Positions 52,650 through 62,301 of a stretch of DNA of 64,000 nt are shown here, piece by piece. The stretch is from positions 736,001 through 800,000 of the forward strand of contig JACKNM010000003.1 in NCBI GenBank assembly GCA_024234875.1, given 5' to 3'. The notes under the pieces were generated by a model, which saw only the letters and a program-made list of their open reading frames with translations, did not search any database and was not told the DNA's origin. Numbering within the stretch: position 1 is the first letter of the stretch; each line of letters begins with the position of its first letter. The position numbers and the translations under genes were made by a program. Source of the stretch: Ectothiorhodospiraceae bacterium (lineage in GTDB: Bacteria > Pseudomonadota > Gammaproteobacteria > HK1).

Positions 52650-53818
52650 AGGCCTCGAGGTCTCTGCGCGTCGGCTGCGCCCTGCTGCTCGTGCTCGGCG
52701 CCGCCGCGCTCGCGCGCTCGGCCAGCGGATGTCTCGCCCTCGACCCGGTGCTCGTGGATCACGTGCGGGCCGGCGCGCGGCTGGCCGAGACCTGGCTACT
52801 CGCCAATCAGCGCGACAACGGCCTGCTCGTCTACCGCTACGATCCCGCGCGTGACCATGTCTCGGGGCGCAACAACGCCCTGCGCCAGCTCATGGCGTCG
52901 CGCACCCTCGCCCGCATCGCCGCGCGCGACCCGGCAGCGCGCCCCGCACATCGGCGCAACCTCGAATTCGTCCTTCGGCACTGGTATCGGGTCGACGACG
53001 AGGGCCGCGGCCACGTTCTCTACGACGACAAGTCGAAGCTCGGCGCCAACGCCGTCGCGATCCGCGCGTTGCTGGCGAGCCCGGACCTCGCCGCCCATGG
53101 GCAGGTGCTGCGGCAACTGGTCGACGGTGTGCTCTCACTGCAGGCGAGCGACGGTGGATTCCGTGCCTGGCTGGTCGAGCCCGACTACGCGTACGACGAG
53201 GACTATCTGCTGACCTTCTACAGCGGCGAGGCGATCCTCGCCCTGCACGAGTACGCCACCCGTCTCGGGGACGACGTGGTGCTCGCGCACGCGCGCCGCG
53301 CCATCGAGCACTACCGCGCCCGGTACGTCGACGCCATCGAGCAGAACTTCTATCCCGCCTACGTGCCCTGGCACACCTTCGCGCTCGACGCCGAGCATCG
53401 ACTGACCGCCGACCCCCGCCACGCCGACGCGGTGCTGATCATGAACGACCGCCTCCTGACCCTGCTCGATCGGCAGGTCTATCGCGGTCGATTCCACAAT
53501 CCGCGGTTTCCTGCCTACGGACGTCCGCACGTGGCCTCCGACGGCGTGTACACCGAGTCGCTGGTCCACGCCCACGCGGTGGCGGAACGCGTCGGCGACG
53601 TGGCGCGGGCACGCGCGTATCGCGATGCACTCGATCTCGCGCTGCGACACCTGGTGAAGCTGCAGTACCGCGACGGCGGCGACTTTCCTCACCTGCCCGA
53701 GCATCGTCTTCGTGGCGCATTGCGCACCGACGTGCGCGACCCCGCGATTCGCCTCGACAACGTCCAGCACGCACTGGATGCCTTCGAGGCCGTGCTGGCA
53801 AGTGCCTGCGAGGGCTGA
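52604..53818 (+). CDS. Secreted alpha/alpha-toroid-like protein
   Basis: 404 residues from GTG 52604, which overlaps the preceding gene by 46 nt. No other standard start precedes the signal-like segment VGCALLLVLGAAALARSASG. The mature protein is a succession of paired helices with short aromatic/acidic loops (NQRDNGLLVYRYDPARDHVS, NNALRQLMASRTLARIA, QASDGGFRAWLVEPDYAYDE, YSGEAILALHEYATRLG). This pattern resembles alpha/alpha six-barrel folds of glycosidases, epimerases and LanC-like proteins. No catalytic motif can be assigned. It closes the run of secreted genes that starts at 42879. Confidence 0.75.
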   Translation: MVPEAGARTEPARPLKASRSLRVGCALLLVLGAAALARSASGCLALDPVLVDHVRAGARLAETWLLANQRDNGLLVYRYDPARDHVSGRNNALRQLMASRTLARIAARDPAARPAHRRNLEFVLRHWYRVDDEGRGHVLYDDKSKLGANAVAIRALLASPDLAAHGQVLRQLVDGVLSLQASDGGFRAWLVEPDYAYDEDYLLTFYSGEAILALHEYATRLGDDVVLAHARRAIEHYRARYVDAIEQNFYPAYVPWHTFALDAEHRLTADPRHADAVLIMNDRLLTLLDRQVYRGRFHNPRFPAYGRPHVASDGVYTESLVHAHAVAERVGDVARARAYRDALDLALRHLVKLQYRDGGDFPHLPEHRLRGALRTDVRDPAIRLDNVQHALDAFEAVLASACEG

Positions 53819-53828
53819 CTCCGAGGGC

Positions 53829-53866
53829 CCGGGGACGGGCCCCGCTTCCGCGGAGCCGGTCCCCGG
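53829..53866. terminator. Bidirectional hairpin between convergent genes
   Basis: Outer stem CCGGGGAC (53829-53836) with GTCCCCGG (53859-53866), and an inner stem CCGC-TTCC-GCGG (53842-53853), in the 75-bp gap between the toroid-like gene and the convergent peptidase. Very stable, no clear U-tract. Confidence 0.55.
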
Positions 53867-53893
53867 AGGGGGCGGCAGGGAAGGCGCCGGCGG

Positions 53894-55324
<1,431 letters not shown>

Positions 55325-55389
55325 GGTGGGTCTCGCGGTGCGGGAAGGGACGGTCAGGATAGCAAACCGGTCGCCGGGTCCGCAGGCGC

Positions 55390-56154
55390 TCAGCCCCCTG
55401 ACGGTTGGGGGTAGTAGCCCCGGCACTCGCGCCCGAGCGGACCGTCGGCAAGCGCGATGCCGCTACAGCAGTCGAGCCCGTCTCGCCCGACGAAGGTGCC
55501 GTCGCGGCAGGCGCCAGGAAGCAGCCGGCGCCAGGTCAGGCCGCTCGAGTTGGGGCCGCCGGTGCCCTCGCGCTCGTACGCGCAGCGCAGCGCCCGCTGG
55601 CGCTGCGGCGGCTGCTCGGCGTTGTAGCGGCTCTCGCCGACCTCGAGGCAGCGCTCGTACTCGACGCGGTCCTCCGTCCGGGCCCGGGTGGCGGACTCCA
55701 TCATCGTGACGCAGAGGGGCGCGCTCGGTTGCGCGATGCAGTTGACGCGGCCGTCGAGCCGCCGCGCGGCGGCGCGCAAGGTCTCGCACTTCTGCGCCAG
55801 AAGCGGCTGCTCCGGCATCCCCGCGCAGGCAGTCTCGTAGAAGCGGGGGGTGAAATCGAAGGTGTCGCGGCCAGGGCCCGTGCCGCGATACGTCGCCTCG
55901 AGGCACTGCCGTCCACCCGACTCCAGACAGAGCCGACAGGTCTGACCCCGCGTGCACGGTGCGAACGGTGCGCTCGGCGTCGAGGGCGCGTGGGCGAACT
56001 CGGTGCCGTTCAGCGAGGGGTGGAACACGACGTGGGCATCGCACCCGGCCGGGCATGCGAGTCCGTCGTCGTAGACCGTCAGGCGGATGGTGTTGGCGAC
56101 CGCGAGCTGGGGGGCGATCAGCAGGAGCGCGAGAACGACCTGGGTGAGACGCAT
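55390..56154 (-). CDS. Cys-rich secreted protein of unknown function
   Basis: 254 residues. The signal peptide is MRLTQVVLALLLIAPQLAVA, followed by NTIRLTVYDDGLACPAGCDA. The mature protein has about 17 cysteines, many in pairs (CPAGC, CRLCLESGGRQC, CC near the end), suggesting disulfide-stabilised periplasmic or extracellular folding. I do not recognise the family. The ATG at 56154 has GGAG 7 nt upstream. It lies upstream of the M20 peptidase on the same strand, divergent from dinB. Confidence 0.8.
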   Translation of the reverse strand: MRLTQVVLALLLIAPQLAVANTIRLTVYDDGLACPAGCDAHVVFHPSLNGTEFAHAPSTPSAPFAPCTRGQTCRLCLESGGRQCLEATYRGTGPGRDTFDFTPRFYETACAGMPEQPLLAQKCETLRAAARRLDGRVNCIAQPSAPLCVTMMESATRARTEDRVEYERCLEVGESRYNAEQPPQRQRALRCAYEREGTGGPNSSGLTWRRLLPGACRDGTFVGRDGLDCCSGIALADGPLGRECRGYYPQPSGG

Positions 56155-56416
56155 CTTTCCGCTCCAGTCCCGCGCCGGCGCGGGAGGTGGTCGAGTTGAC
56201 TGTTCGGGGCGGGCAACCTCTCGGCCGAGTGACGCCGGCGAGCGTGCCACCGCCGGCGGGCCGAGGCAACTCCACCGCGTCGCCGGCCGTGTTGCCGGCG
56301 AGTGGGTCGTGAGGTTGGCGTGCTACCGGGGCCTGGGGGGAGAATGCGCCGGATTCGGCCTCGCCCGCGCGCCCACGCGACGGGTCGAGGCGGCGCGACT
56401 CGTGGGCGGGGAGACG

Positions 56417-57643
56417 ATGCTGACGCGAGAGGGGACCGAGCCTGCAGCCCGCACCATCCTCCACGTCGACATGGACGCCTTCTACGCGTCGGTGGAGGAG
56501 CGGGAGCGCCCGGAGTTGCGTGGTCGGCCGGTCGTCGTCGGCGGCGATCCGCACGGCCGTGGGGTGGTCGCGGCCGCGAACTACGAGGCGCGGCGCTTCG
56601 GGGTGCACAGCGCGATGCCGGCCGCGCAGGCGCTGCGGCTGTGTCCGCACGCGGTGTTCCTGCCGTCGCGGATGTCGCACTACGCGCGTGAGTCGTCGCG
56701 GATCCGCGAGCTGCTCGAGCGGTACACACCGCTGATCGAGCCGCTGTCGCTCGACGAGGCCTACCTCGACGTGAGCGCGAGCACGCGCCTGTTCGGCGGG
56801 GGCGAGGCCATCGCGCGACGGATCAAGTCCGACATCCGGGGCCGGACCGGTCTCGTGGCCTCGGTCGGGGTCGCGCCGAACAAGCTGCTGGCCAAGCTCG
56901 CGAGCGACCTCGACAAGCCCGACGGCCTGGTGGTGGTCTCGCCCGACGCGATTCACGCCGTGCTCGATCCGTTGCCGGTGCGCAGGCTCTGGGGCGTCGG
57001 TCAGGTCGCCGCCGCACGGCTGGCCGAGCTCGGCATCGAGACTGTCGGCGAGCTGCGGGCGACGCCGGTGGCGCGGCTCGCGCGCGCGTTCGGCCGCCAG
57101 GCCGACGGTCTGCTGGCGCTCGCGAACGGCGACGACGAGCGCCCGGTGGTGGTCGATCAGGCGGCGAAGTCGATCAGCCACGAGACCACCTTCGACCGCG
57201 ACCTCCGCGCGCCGCGCGAGCTCGCGGCCTGTCTCCTCGCCCTCACCGAGCAGGTCGCGGCCCGGCTGCGAAGGGCCGCCCGCCGCGCGCGCACGGTGGA
57301 GATCAAGGTGCGGTATGCCGACTTCCGCACCGTCACCCGCGCGCGCTCCCTGGCCGAGCCCACCGACGTCACCGCGACGCTGTGGGTCGCCGCGCGTGGG
57401 CTGCTCGGCGAGCAACTACGCCGTCGCCGTGATCCGATCCGTCTGCTCGGGATGGGCGCGAGCGGGCTCGGCCGCGAGACCAGCGACCAGCTCGATCTCT
57501 TCGCCGAGCCGGTGCGCCGCAGGGACGCCGGGGTCGATGCGCTGGTGGATGCCGTCAGCGGGCGCTTCGGCGTCGATGCGTTGCGCCGCGCCGGTGGGCT
57601 CGGGGTGCGGCGGCGTGGCGCCGGGGGCAGCGAGGATGTCTGA
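56417..57643 (+). CDS. dinB: DNA polymerase IV (DinB)
   Basis: 408-residue Y-family translesion polymerase. Catalytic carboxylates lie in ILHVDMDAFYASVEERERPE (about residue 15) and PLSLDEAYLDVSAS (about 110). The fingers block VVAAANYEARRFGVHSAMP and the helix-hairpin-helix region RRLWGVGQVAAARLAELGI are intact, and the little-finger domain follows. The C-terminus contains SDQLDLFAEP, resembling a beta-clamp-binding motif (QLDLF). The ATG at 56417 has GGGGAG 4 nt upstream. No LexA-type CTGT-N8-ACAG box was found in the 260-bp gap upstream. The CPBP gene overlaps its end by 8 nt. Confidence 0.95.
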   Translation: MLTREGTEPAARTILHVDMDAFYASVEERERPELRGRPVVVGGDPHGRGVVAAANYEARRFGVHSAMPAAQALRLCPHAVFLPSRMSHYARESSRIRELLERYTPLIEPLSLDEAYLDVSASTRLFGGGEAIARRIKSDIRGRTGLVASVGVAPNKLLAKLASDLDKPDGLVVVSPDAIHAVLDPLPVRRLWGVGQVAAARLAELGIETVGELRATPVARLARAFGRQADGLLALANGDDERPVVVDQAAKSISHETTFDRDLRAPRELAACLLALTEQVAARLRRAARRARTVEIKVRYADFRTVTRARSLAEPTDVTATLWVAARGLLGEQLRRRRDPIRLLGMGASGLGRETSDQLDLFAEPVRRRDAGVDALVDAVSGRFGVDALRRAGGLGVRRRGAGGSEDV

Positions 57644-58523
57644 GGCGATGACCGGGCCACGCTCCGGCGCCGCGATCGTGACCGGGTTCGTGGTGTGGCT
57701 GGTGGCGGCACCCGTGGTGGGTGCGCTGCTCGCCCCCGCGGTGCACGCGCTGCTCGGCGCGCTCGGGCTCGACGCGCCGTTTCAGAAGGTCGCGTTTCGC
57801 ACCATGCAGGTGGCGTCGATCCTCGCCCTGGTGCCGTTGCTGCGCTGGCTCGGGCTGCGCGGGCGGGTGGCCTGGGGCCTGGGCGCCGGCCCCGGCCCGC
57901 GCCCGTTCGCGGCAGCGCTCCTGGCGGGGATCGCGATGCTGGCGCTGGTGGGGGTCTGCCACCTGTGGCTCGGCACGCGGGTGCCGCGTGCCGACGTCGA
58001 GGATCTCGGCGTGGCGGTCCTGGTCGGGCTCGCCAAGGGCCTGGTCACCGGGCTCGTGGTGGCGCTGGTGGAGGAAGCGTGGTTCCGCGGGGCGCTCCAC
58101 TCGTACTGGCGGTCCGGCGGCGGACGGGGAATGGCCATCTGGGTGCCGTCGGTGCTCTACGCGGTGGTGCACTTCGTGCGGCCGGACGTGCAGGTGGCCG
58201 ATTCGGCGGTCGCCTGGGCCAGCGGGCTCGCGGTGCTCGCGGGCGGCTTCTCGCGCCTTGCCGACCCCGAGGTGGCCGGGCCGATGGTGGCGCTCGTGCT
58301 CGCCGGCGCGATGCTCGGGTCGCTGCGCGAGCGCAGCGGGGCGATCTGGCTCTGCATCGCGGTGCACGCCGGTTGGGTCGCGGCCATCCGGGCCATCAAG
58401 GCCGCCACCACCGGTGCCCCCGACGCGGCACTGGCGATGCTCGCGACCGGGTACGACGGGATCGTCGGGTGGCTCGCGGTGCCGGTGCTCGCGTTGGCCC
58501 TCTGGTGCGTGTCCCGGCGTTGA
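57636..58523 (+). CDS. CPBP-family intramembrane metalloprotease homologue
   Basis: 295 residues with about eight transmembrane segments. The CPBP (CAAX protease and bacteriocin-processing) motifs are present: VVALVEEAWFRGAL (EExxxR) in one helix and SVLYAVVHFV, then WLCIAVHAGWV, with the conserved histidines. Homologues are intramembrane proteases; the substrate is unknown. The ATG at 57636 overlaps the dinB end by 8 nt; ATG 57648 is an alternative start. The overlap implies co-translation with dinB, with no evident functional link. Confidence 0.88.
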   Translation: MSEAMTGPRSGAAIVTGFVVWLVAAPVVGALLAPAVHALLGALGLDAPFQKVAFRTMQVASILALVPLLRWLGLRGRVAWGLGAGPGPRPFAAALLAGIAMLALVGVCHLWLGTRVPRADVEDLGVAVLVGLAKGLVTGLVVALVEEAWFRGALHSYWRSGGGRGMAIWVPSVLYAVVHFVRPDVQVADSAVAWASGLAVLAGGFSRLADPEVAGPMVALVLAGAMLGSLRERSGAIWLCIAVHAGWVAAIRAIKAATTGAPDAALAMLATGYDGIVGWLAVPVLALALWCVSRR

Positions 58524-58541
58524 CGGCGACGGCTCGATGCT

Positions 58542-59633
58542 TCAGTGCTCGGCGGTCTCCGCGTCGAACCCGTCCGGAACGTCGAAGATCGATTCCACCG
58601 CGCCGGCCTGGACCAGCTCCAGGTACACCAGCAGCGTGCGCTGCAGCGGGTGGAAGTTGTCGTCACTGACCAGGAACACGTGGTTGTCGCGGTGCAACGC
58701 GACGCCCTCGAAGTTGTCGATGTCGAAGCCGCGCGACGAGTCGAGCACCGCATAGGTGTCGACGCGAAGCGGCTTGGCGTCGAACGGCCAGGCGACGTGG
58801 CGCAGTGAGATCACCAGCGGGAAGTAGAGCGGGCCATAGGCGCGCTCGAGCGTGAGCAGGCTGCCGTCGGCCAGCGTGGCCATGTCCACCAGCGAGGCGT
58901 TGGCGTAGGGGAAGAGGCGATAGGTCCACTCCTCGCCGGCCAACGAGGTGATGGGCACGACGTCCGCGCTCTCGCCGGCGAGCGGGCGCTCCGGGGCCAC
59001 CAGCGTGCCCATCCGTGGGTGCATCGTCATCGCCTCCAGGGCCTGATTGCCCGAGGCGTAGGCCCCGGGATGGCCGAGGTGCGCCGGAAGGGGTCGGACG
59101 CCGCGGTAACGCCCGTCTGGGAAGTGCTCGGTGACCCGTGGGAAGCCCTCGTAGGAGACGACCAGCCGGCTGTCGCCACGCTTGCCGTTCGGTGGGTCGC
59201 GCATCGCCAGTGCCTCGGCGTCGGCGGCACGGCCGCGCAGCGCGCGCCCGCGTTGGTCGCGCAGCCGATGGGCTGCCACCGCCTCGACGCCGACCAGCGT
59301 CCCGTCCTCGATGCGAGGGCGCAGGTGGAAGATGCTGCCACGGTCCGACACCGCGTAGAGCAGGCCCTCGTCCTCGTCCCAGGCGAGGCCGGAGAGGCCG
59401 CCGAGGGTGATGCCGTCCACCACCCGCGGCGCGAGCGCCAGGGCGCCGTGGAAGCGAATCCCCATGAAGCGCGCGCCGGGTGTCGCATGGGGGGAGAGGA
59501 CGACTGGCCGGCCGACCTCCTCGGCGCGAGCACCCACGGCCGCCGCCAGTGCGAGCACCAGCGCCCCCACCACGCCGCGGTGCCGTCCGGGTCGTCGTCG
59601 CGGGGGGCGACATGACGTGGGCATTGCCGACAT
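58542..59633 (-). CDS. Esterase-like activity of phytase family protein
   Basis: 363 residues with an Arg-rich N-terminus and signal helix (GVVGALVLALAAAVGARA). The mature part matches the phytase-like esterase family, with beta-propeller-type repeats: LGGLSGLAWDEDEGLLYAVS, ADAEALAMRDP, ASGNQALEAMTMHP, and FDIDNFEGVALHRDNHVFLVS near the end. It is probably periplasmic or extracellular; the substrate (phosphate ester or other) cannot be told. The gene converges with the CPBP gene (18 bp between stops). The start at 59633 is the first ATG; one three codons later is equally possible. Confidence 0.87.
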   Translation of the reverse strand: MSAMPTSCRPPRRRPGRHRGVVGALVLALAAAVGARAEEVGRPVVLSPHATPGARFMGIRFHGALALAPRVVDGITLGGLSGLAWDEDEGLLYAVSDRGSIFHLRPRIEDGTLVGVEAVAAHRLRDQRGRALRGRAADAEALAMRDPPNGKRGDSRLVVSYEGFPRVTEHFPDGRYRGVRPLPAHLGHPGAYASGNQALEAMTMHPRMGTLVAPERPLAGESADVVPITSLAGEEWTYRLFPYANASLVDMATLADGSLLTLERAYGPLYFPLVISLRHVAWPFDAKPLRVDTYAVLDSSRGFDIDNFEGVALHRDNHVFLVSDDNFHPLQRTLLVYLELVQAGAVESIFDVPDGFDAETAEH

Positions 59634-59641
59634 CGGTCCGG

Positions 59642-60466
59642 TCAGCGGGGCGCGTCCAGTGCGGCGCGATGCTCGGGGTCGAGGAAGGGGAGGACGGTCT
59701 CGAGAAAGGCCACCGGTTGCTCGGCGTGGACCCAGTGACCGGCGCCGGCAACCGCGCGCATCTCGGCGCGGGGGAAGAGCGCGCGGATGGCCGGCTCGTG
59801 CGCTGGTTGCAGGTAGTCCGACCGCGCGCCGCGCACGAAGAGCGTGGGACCGCGGTAGGTGGCGCCCGCTGGCGGGTCAGGGAAGCCGGTCAGTGCGGCG
59901 TGATTGCCGGCGATGGCCTCGAGGTCGATTCGCCAGCGCGCGCCGTCGGTGGCGAGGACGAGGTTCTGCAGCAAGAACGCGCGCAGTGCCGGGTCCGGCA
60001 GCGATCCGCTCAACGCCACATCGGCGTCGGCGCGGCGGCGTATCGTCGCGAGATCCAGGGCCTGTAGCACCGCCAGCACCGGCTGGTGGTCCTGGTTCGA
60101 GGGTGCCGGGGCGATGTCGACCACGCACAGTCGCTCGACCCGGTCCGGGGTCTCGAGCGCGAGGCGCATCGCGGTCTTGCCGCCCATGCTGTGGCCGAGC
60201 AGCGCCGCACGCTGGAGCCCGAGGTGATCGAGGAGCGCGCGCACGTCCGCGGCCATGAGCGGGTAGTCCATCTCGGGGGCGTGCGGGGATGCACCGTGGT
60301 TGCGCAGGTCGACCAGCACCACGCGGTGGCGCTCGGCGAGGCGGCGCGCGATGGTGCGCCAGTTGGTGCCCGAGCCGAACAGGCCATGGAGCACCAGCAA
60401 CGGGGCCCCGTCGCCGAGCATCTCGTGAGCCAGCGCCACCGTGCGACTGGTGGCCGCCCGGCTCAC
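59642..60466 (-). CDS. Alpha/beta hydrolase (YbfF-like esterase)
   Basis: 274 residues. The oxyanion loop is LLVLHGLFGSGTNWR, the nucleophile elbow LLGHSMGGKTAM, and the catalytic histidine lies in AGAGHWVHAEQP. The block VDLRNHGASPH is typical of YbfF-type esterases. The substrate is probably a short acyl ester or acyl-CoA. The GTG start at 60466 overlaps the lpdA stop (GTGA), so it is the third gene of the pyruvate dehydrogenase transcript. Any link with that complex is unproven. Confidence 0.9.
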   Translation of the reverse strand: MSRAATSRTVALAHEMLGDGAPLLVLHGLFGSGTNWRTIARRLAERHRVVLVDLRNHGASPHAPEMDYPLMAADVRALLDHLGLQRAALLGHSMGGKTAMRLALETPDRVERLCVVDIAPAPSNQDHQPVLAVLQALDLATIRRRADADVALSGSLPDPALRAFLLQNLVLATDGARWRIDLEAIAGNHAALTGFPDPPAGATYRGPTLFVRGARSDYLQPAHEPAIRALFPRAEMRAVAGAGHWVHAEQPVAFLETVLPFLDPEHRAALDAPR

Positions 60467-62232
60467 TTCGCCTTCTTCCTCGGCACGTAGAGATCGGTGA
60501 TCGTTCCCTCGACCATCTCGGCCGCGAAGGCGATGGTCTCCGACAGCGTCGGGTGCGGGTGCACGGTGAGGCCGATGTCGGTGGCATCGGCACCCATCTC
60601 GATGGCGAGCGTCGCCTCGGCGATGAGATCCCCCGCGTGCGGGCCGACGATGGCGCAGCCGATGAGCCGGCCGGTCGACTTGTCGAACACGACCTTGGTC
60701 AGCCCCTCGTTGCGCCCCATACCGAGCGAGCGCCCGCTCGCGGCCCACGGGAAGGTGGCCTTGTCGTAGTCGATGCCGCGCGCCTTCGCCTGCGCCTCGC
60801 TCATCCCGGTCCAGGCGATCTCCGGATCGGTGTAGGCGACCGACGGGATGCAGGTCGCCTCGAAGCCCGACTTGTGGCCCGCCGCGACCTCGGCCGCGAC
60901 CTTGCCCTCGTGGGTCGCCTTGTGGGCGAGCATCGGCTGCCCGACCACGTCGCCGATGGCGAAGATGTGGGGCACGTTGGTGCGTTGCTGCTCGTCGACG
61001 GCGATGAAGCCGCGCTCGTCGACCGCCACCCCGGCCGCCTCCGCCGCGATCCGCTTGCCGTTCGGGCGACGGCCCACCGCCACCAGCACGCGGTCGAAGA
61101 CCGCGCTCGCCGGCGCCTTCGCACCCTCGAACGCGACGTGAATGCCGTCCGGCTCCGCGCGCATCGCGGTGACCTTCGTCGAGAGATAGATTGCCGCGTA
61201 CTCCTTCTCGACCTTCTTGGCCAACGGACGCACGATCTCGGGGTCGGCGCCGGGAATGAGCTGATCCATGAGCTCGACGACCGATACCTCGGCGCCGAGC
61301 GCGTGGTAGACGGTGGCCATCTCCAGTCCGATGATGCCGCCGCCCACCACCAGCAGGCGCTTCGGCACCTCGGTCAGCTCGAGCGCGTCGGTCGAATCCA
61401 TCACCCGCGGATCGTCGTGGGGGAAGCTCGGGATCTCCACCGGCTGCGAGCCCACCGCGATGATCGCGTGCCGAAAACCGACGGTGCGCTCCGCGTCCGG
61501 GGTGTCGACCACCAGGTGGTGTGGCGAGCCGAAGCGCGCGGTTCCCTGGACGACCTCGATCTTGCGCTGCTTGGCGAGCCCGGCGAGCCCGCGGGTGAGC
61601 TGGCCGACCACCTGACTCTTCCAGCCGGCGAGCTTTGGGAGATCGATCGTCGGCTCGCCGAAGCTGATGCCGTGCGCGGCCATCTGCCTCGTGCCCTCGA
61701 TGACCTCGGCGGCGTGGAGCAGGGCCTTGCTCGGGATGCAGCCGACGTTGAGGCACACCCCACCGAGGCTCGGGAAACGCTCGACGAGCACCGTGCGCAG
61801 GCCGAGGTCGGCGGCACGAAACGCCGCGGTGTAGCCGCCGGGTCCGGCCCCGATGACCACCACGTCGCAGTCGACGTCGGTCGCCGCCGGCGCCTTGCCG
61901 GCGGCTGACGGGGCCGGCGTGGGGGGCGGCGACGCCGCGCGCGTCTCGGCCGGTGGCGGAGACTCCGGCGCGGGCTTCGGCGCTTGCGTCTCGGCCGGCT
62001 CGTAGGTCGCGATCACCGCGCCCTCCGAGACGGTGTCACCGACCGCGACGTTCACCGACGCGATGGTGCCGGCCCCCGGCGCCGGGACGTCCATCGTCGC
62101 CTTGTCGCTCTCCAGGGTGACCAGCGCCTGCTCGGCCTCGACCCGGTCGCCCGGGGCCACCAGCACCTCGATCACCGGCACGTCGTGGAAGTCGCCGATG
62201 TCGGGCACGCGGATCTCGATCGTCGTCGCCAT
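60463..62232 (-). CDS. lpdA: Dihydrolipoamide dehydrogenase with N-terminal lipoyl domain
   Basis: 589 residues. An N-terminal lipoyl domain (about 1-78, lysine in LESDKATMDVPAPG) and a Pro/Ala linker (about 80-122) precede a complete E3 enzyme. The FAD-binding motif is VVIGAGPGGYTAAFRA, the redox disulfide GGVCLNVGCIPSKAL, the NAD-binding motif VVGGGIIGLEMATVY and the C-terminal catalytic dyad VHPHPTLSE. It reoxidises dihydrolipoyl groups of the E2 component. Lipoyl-E3 fusions of this kind are known in several beta- and gammaproteobacteria. aceF ends 69 bp upstream; the hydrolase overlaps its stop. The start at 62232 gives MATTIEIRVPDIGD. Confidence 0.96.
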   Translation of the reverse strand: MATTIEIRVPDIGDFHDVPVIEVLVAPGDRVEAEQALVTLESDKATMDVPAPGAGTIASVNVAVGDTVSEGAVIATYEPAETQAPKPAPESPPPAETRAASPPPTPAPSAAGKAPAATDVDCDVVVIGAGPGGYTAAFRAADLGLRTVLVERFPSLGGVCLNVGCIPSKALLHAAEVIEGTRQMAAHGISFGEPTIDLPKLAGWKSQVVGQLTRGLAGLAKQRKIEVVQGTARFGSPHHLVVDTPDAERTVGFRHAIIAVGSQPVEIPSFPHDDPRVMDSTDALELTEVPKRLLVVGGGIIGLEMATVYHALGAEVSVVELMDQLIPGADPEIVRPLAKKVEKEYAAIYLSTKVTAMRAEPDGIHVAFEGAKAPASAVFDRVLVAVGRRPNGKRIAAEAAGVAVDERGFIAVDEQQRTNVPHIFAIGDVVGQPMLAHKATHEGKVAAEVAAGHKSGFEATCIPSVAYTDPEIAWTGMSEAQAKARGIDYDKATFPWAASGRSLGMGRNEGLTKVVFDKSTGRLIGCAIVGPHAGDLIAEATLAIEMGADATDIGLTVHPHPTLSETIAFAAEMVEGTITDLYVPRKKAK

Positions 62233-62301
62233 GTCGTTCTCTCGTCGGCCGGGCGCGGGCGCCGGCGTCACCCTAGACGCCGGCGTCGGCCGCGATGCGA
62301 T

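Noticed and set aside
56155..56416. SOS (LexA) box for dinB
   Set aside because: No CTGT-N8-ACAG-like palindrome could be found in the gap. dinB may be controlled differently, or by a divergent LexA motif that I cannot recognise.
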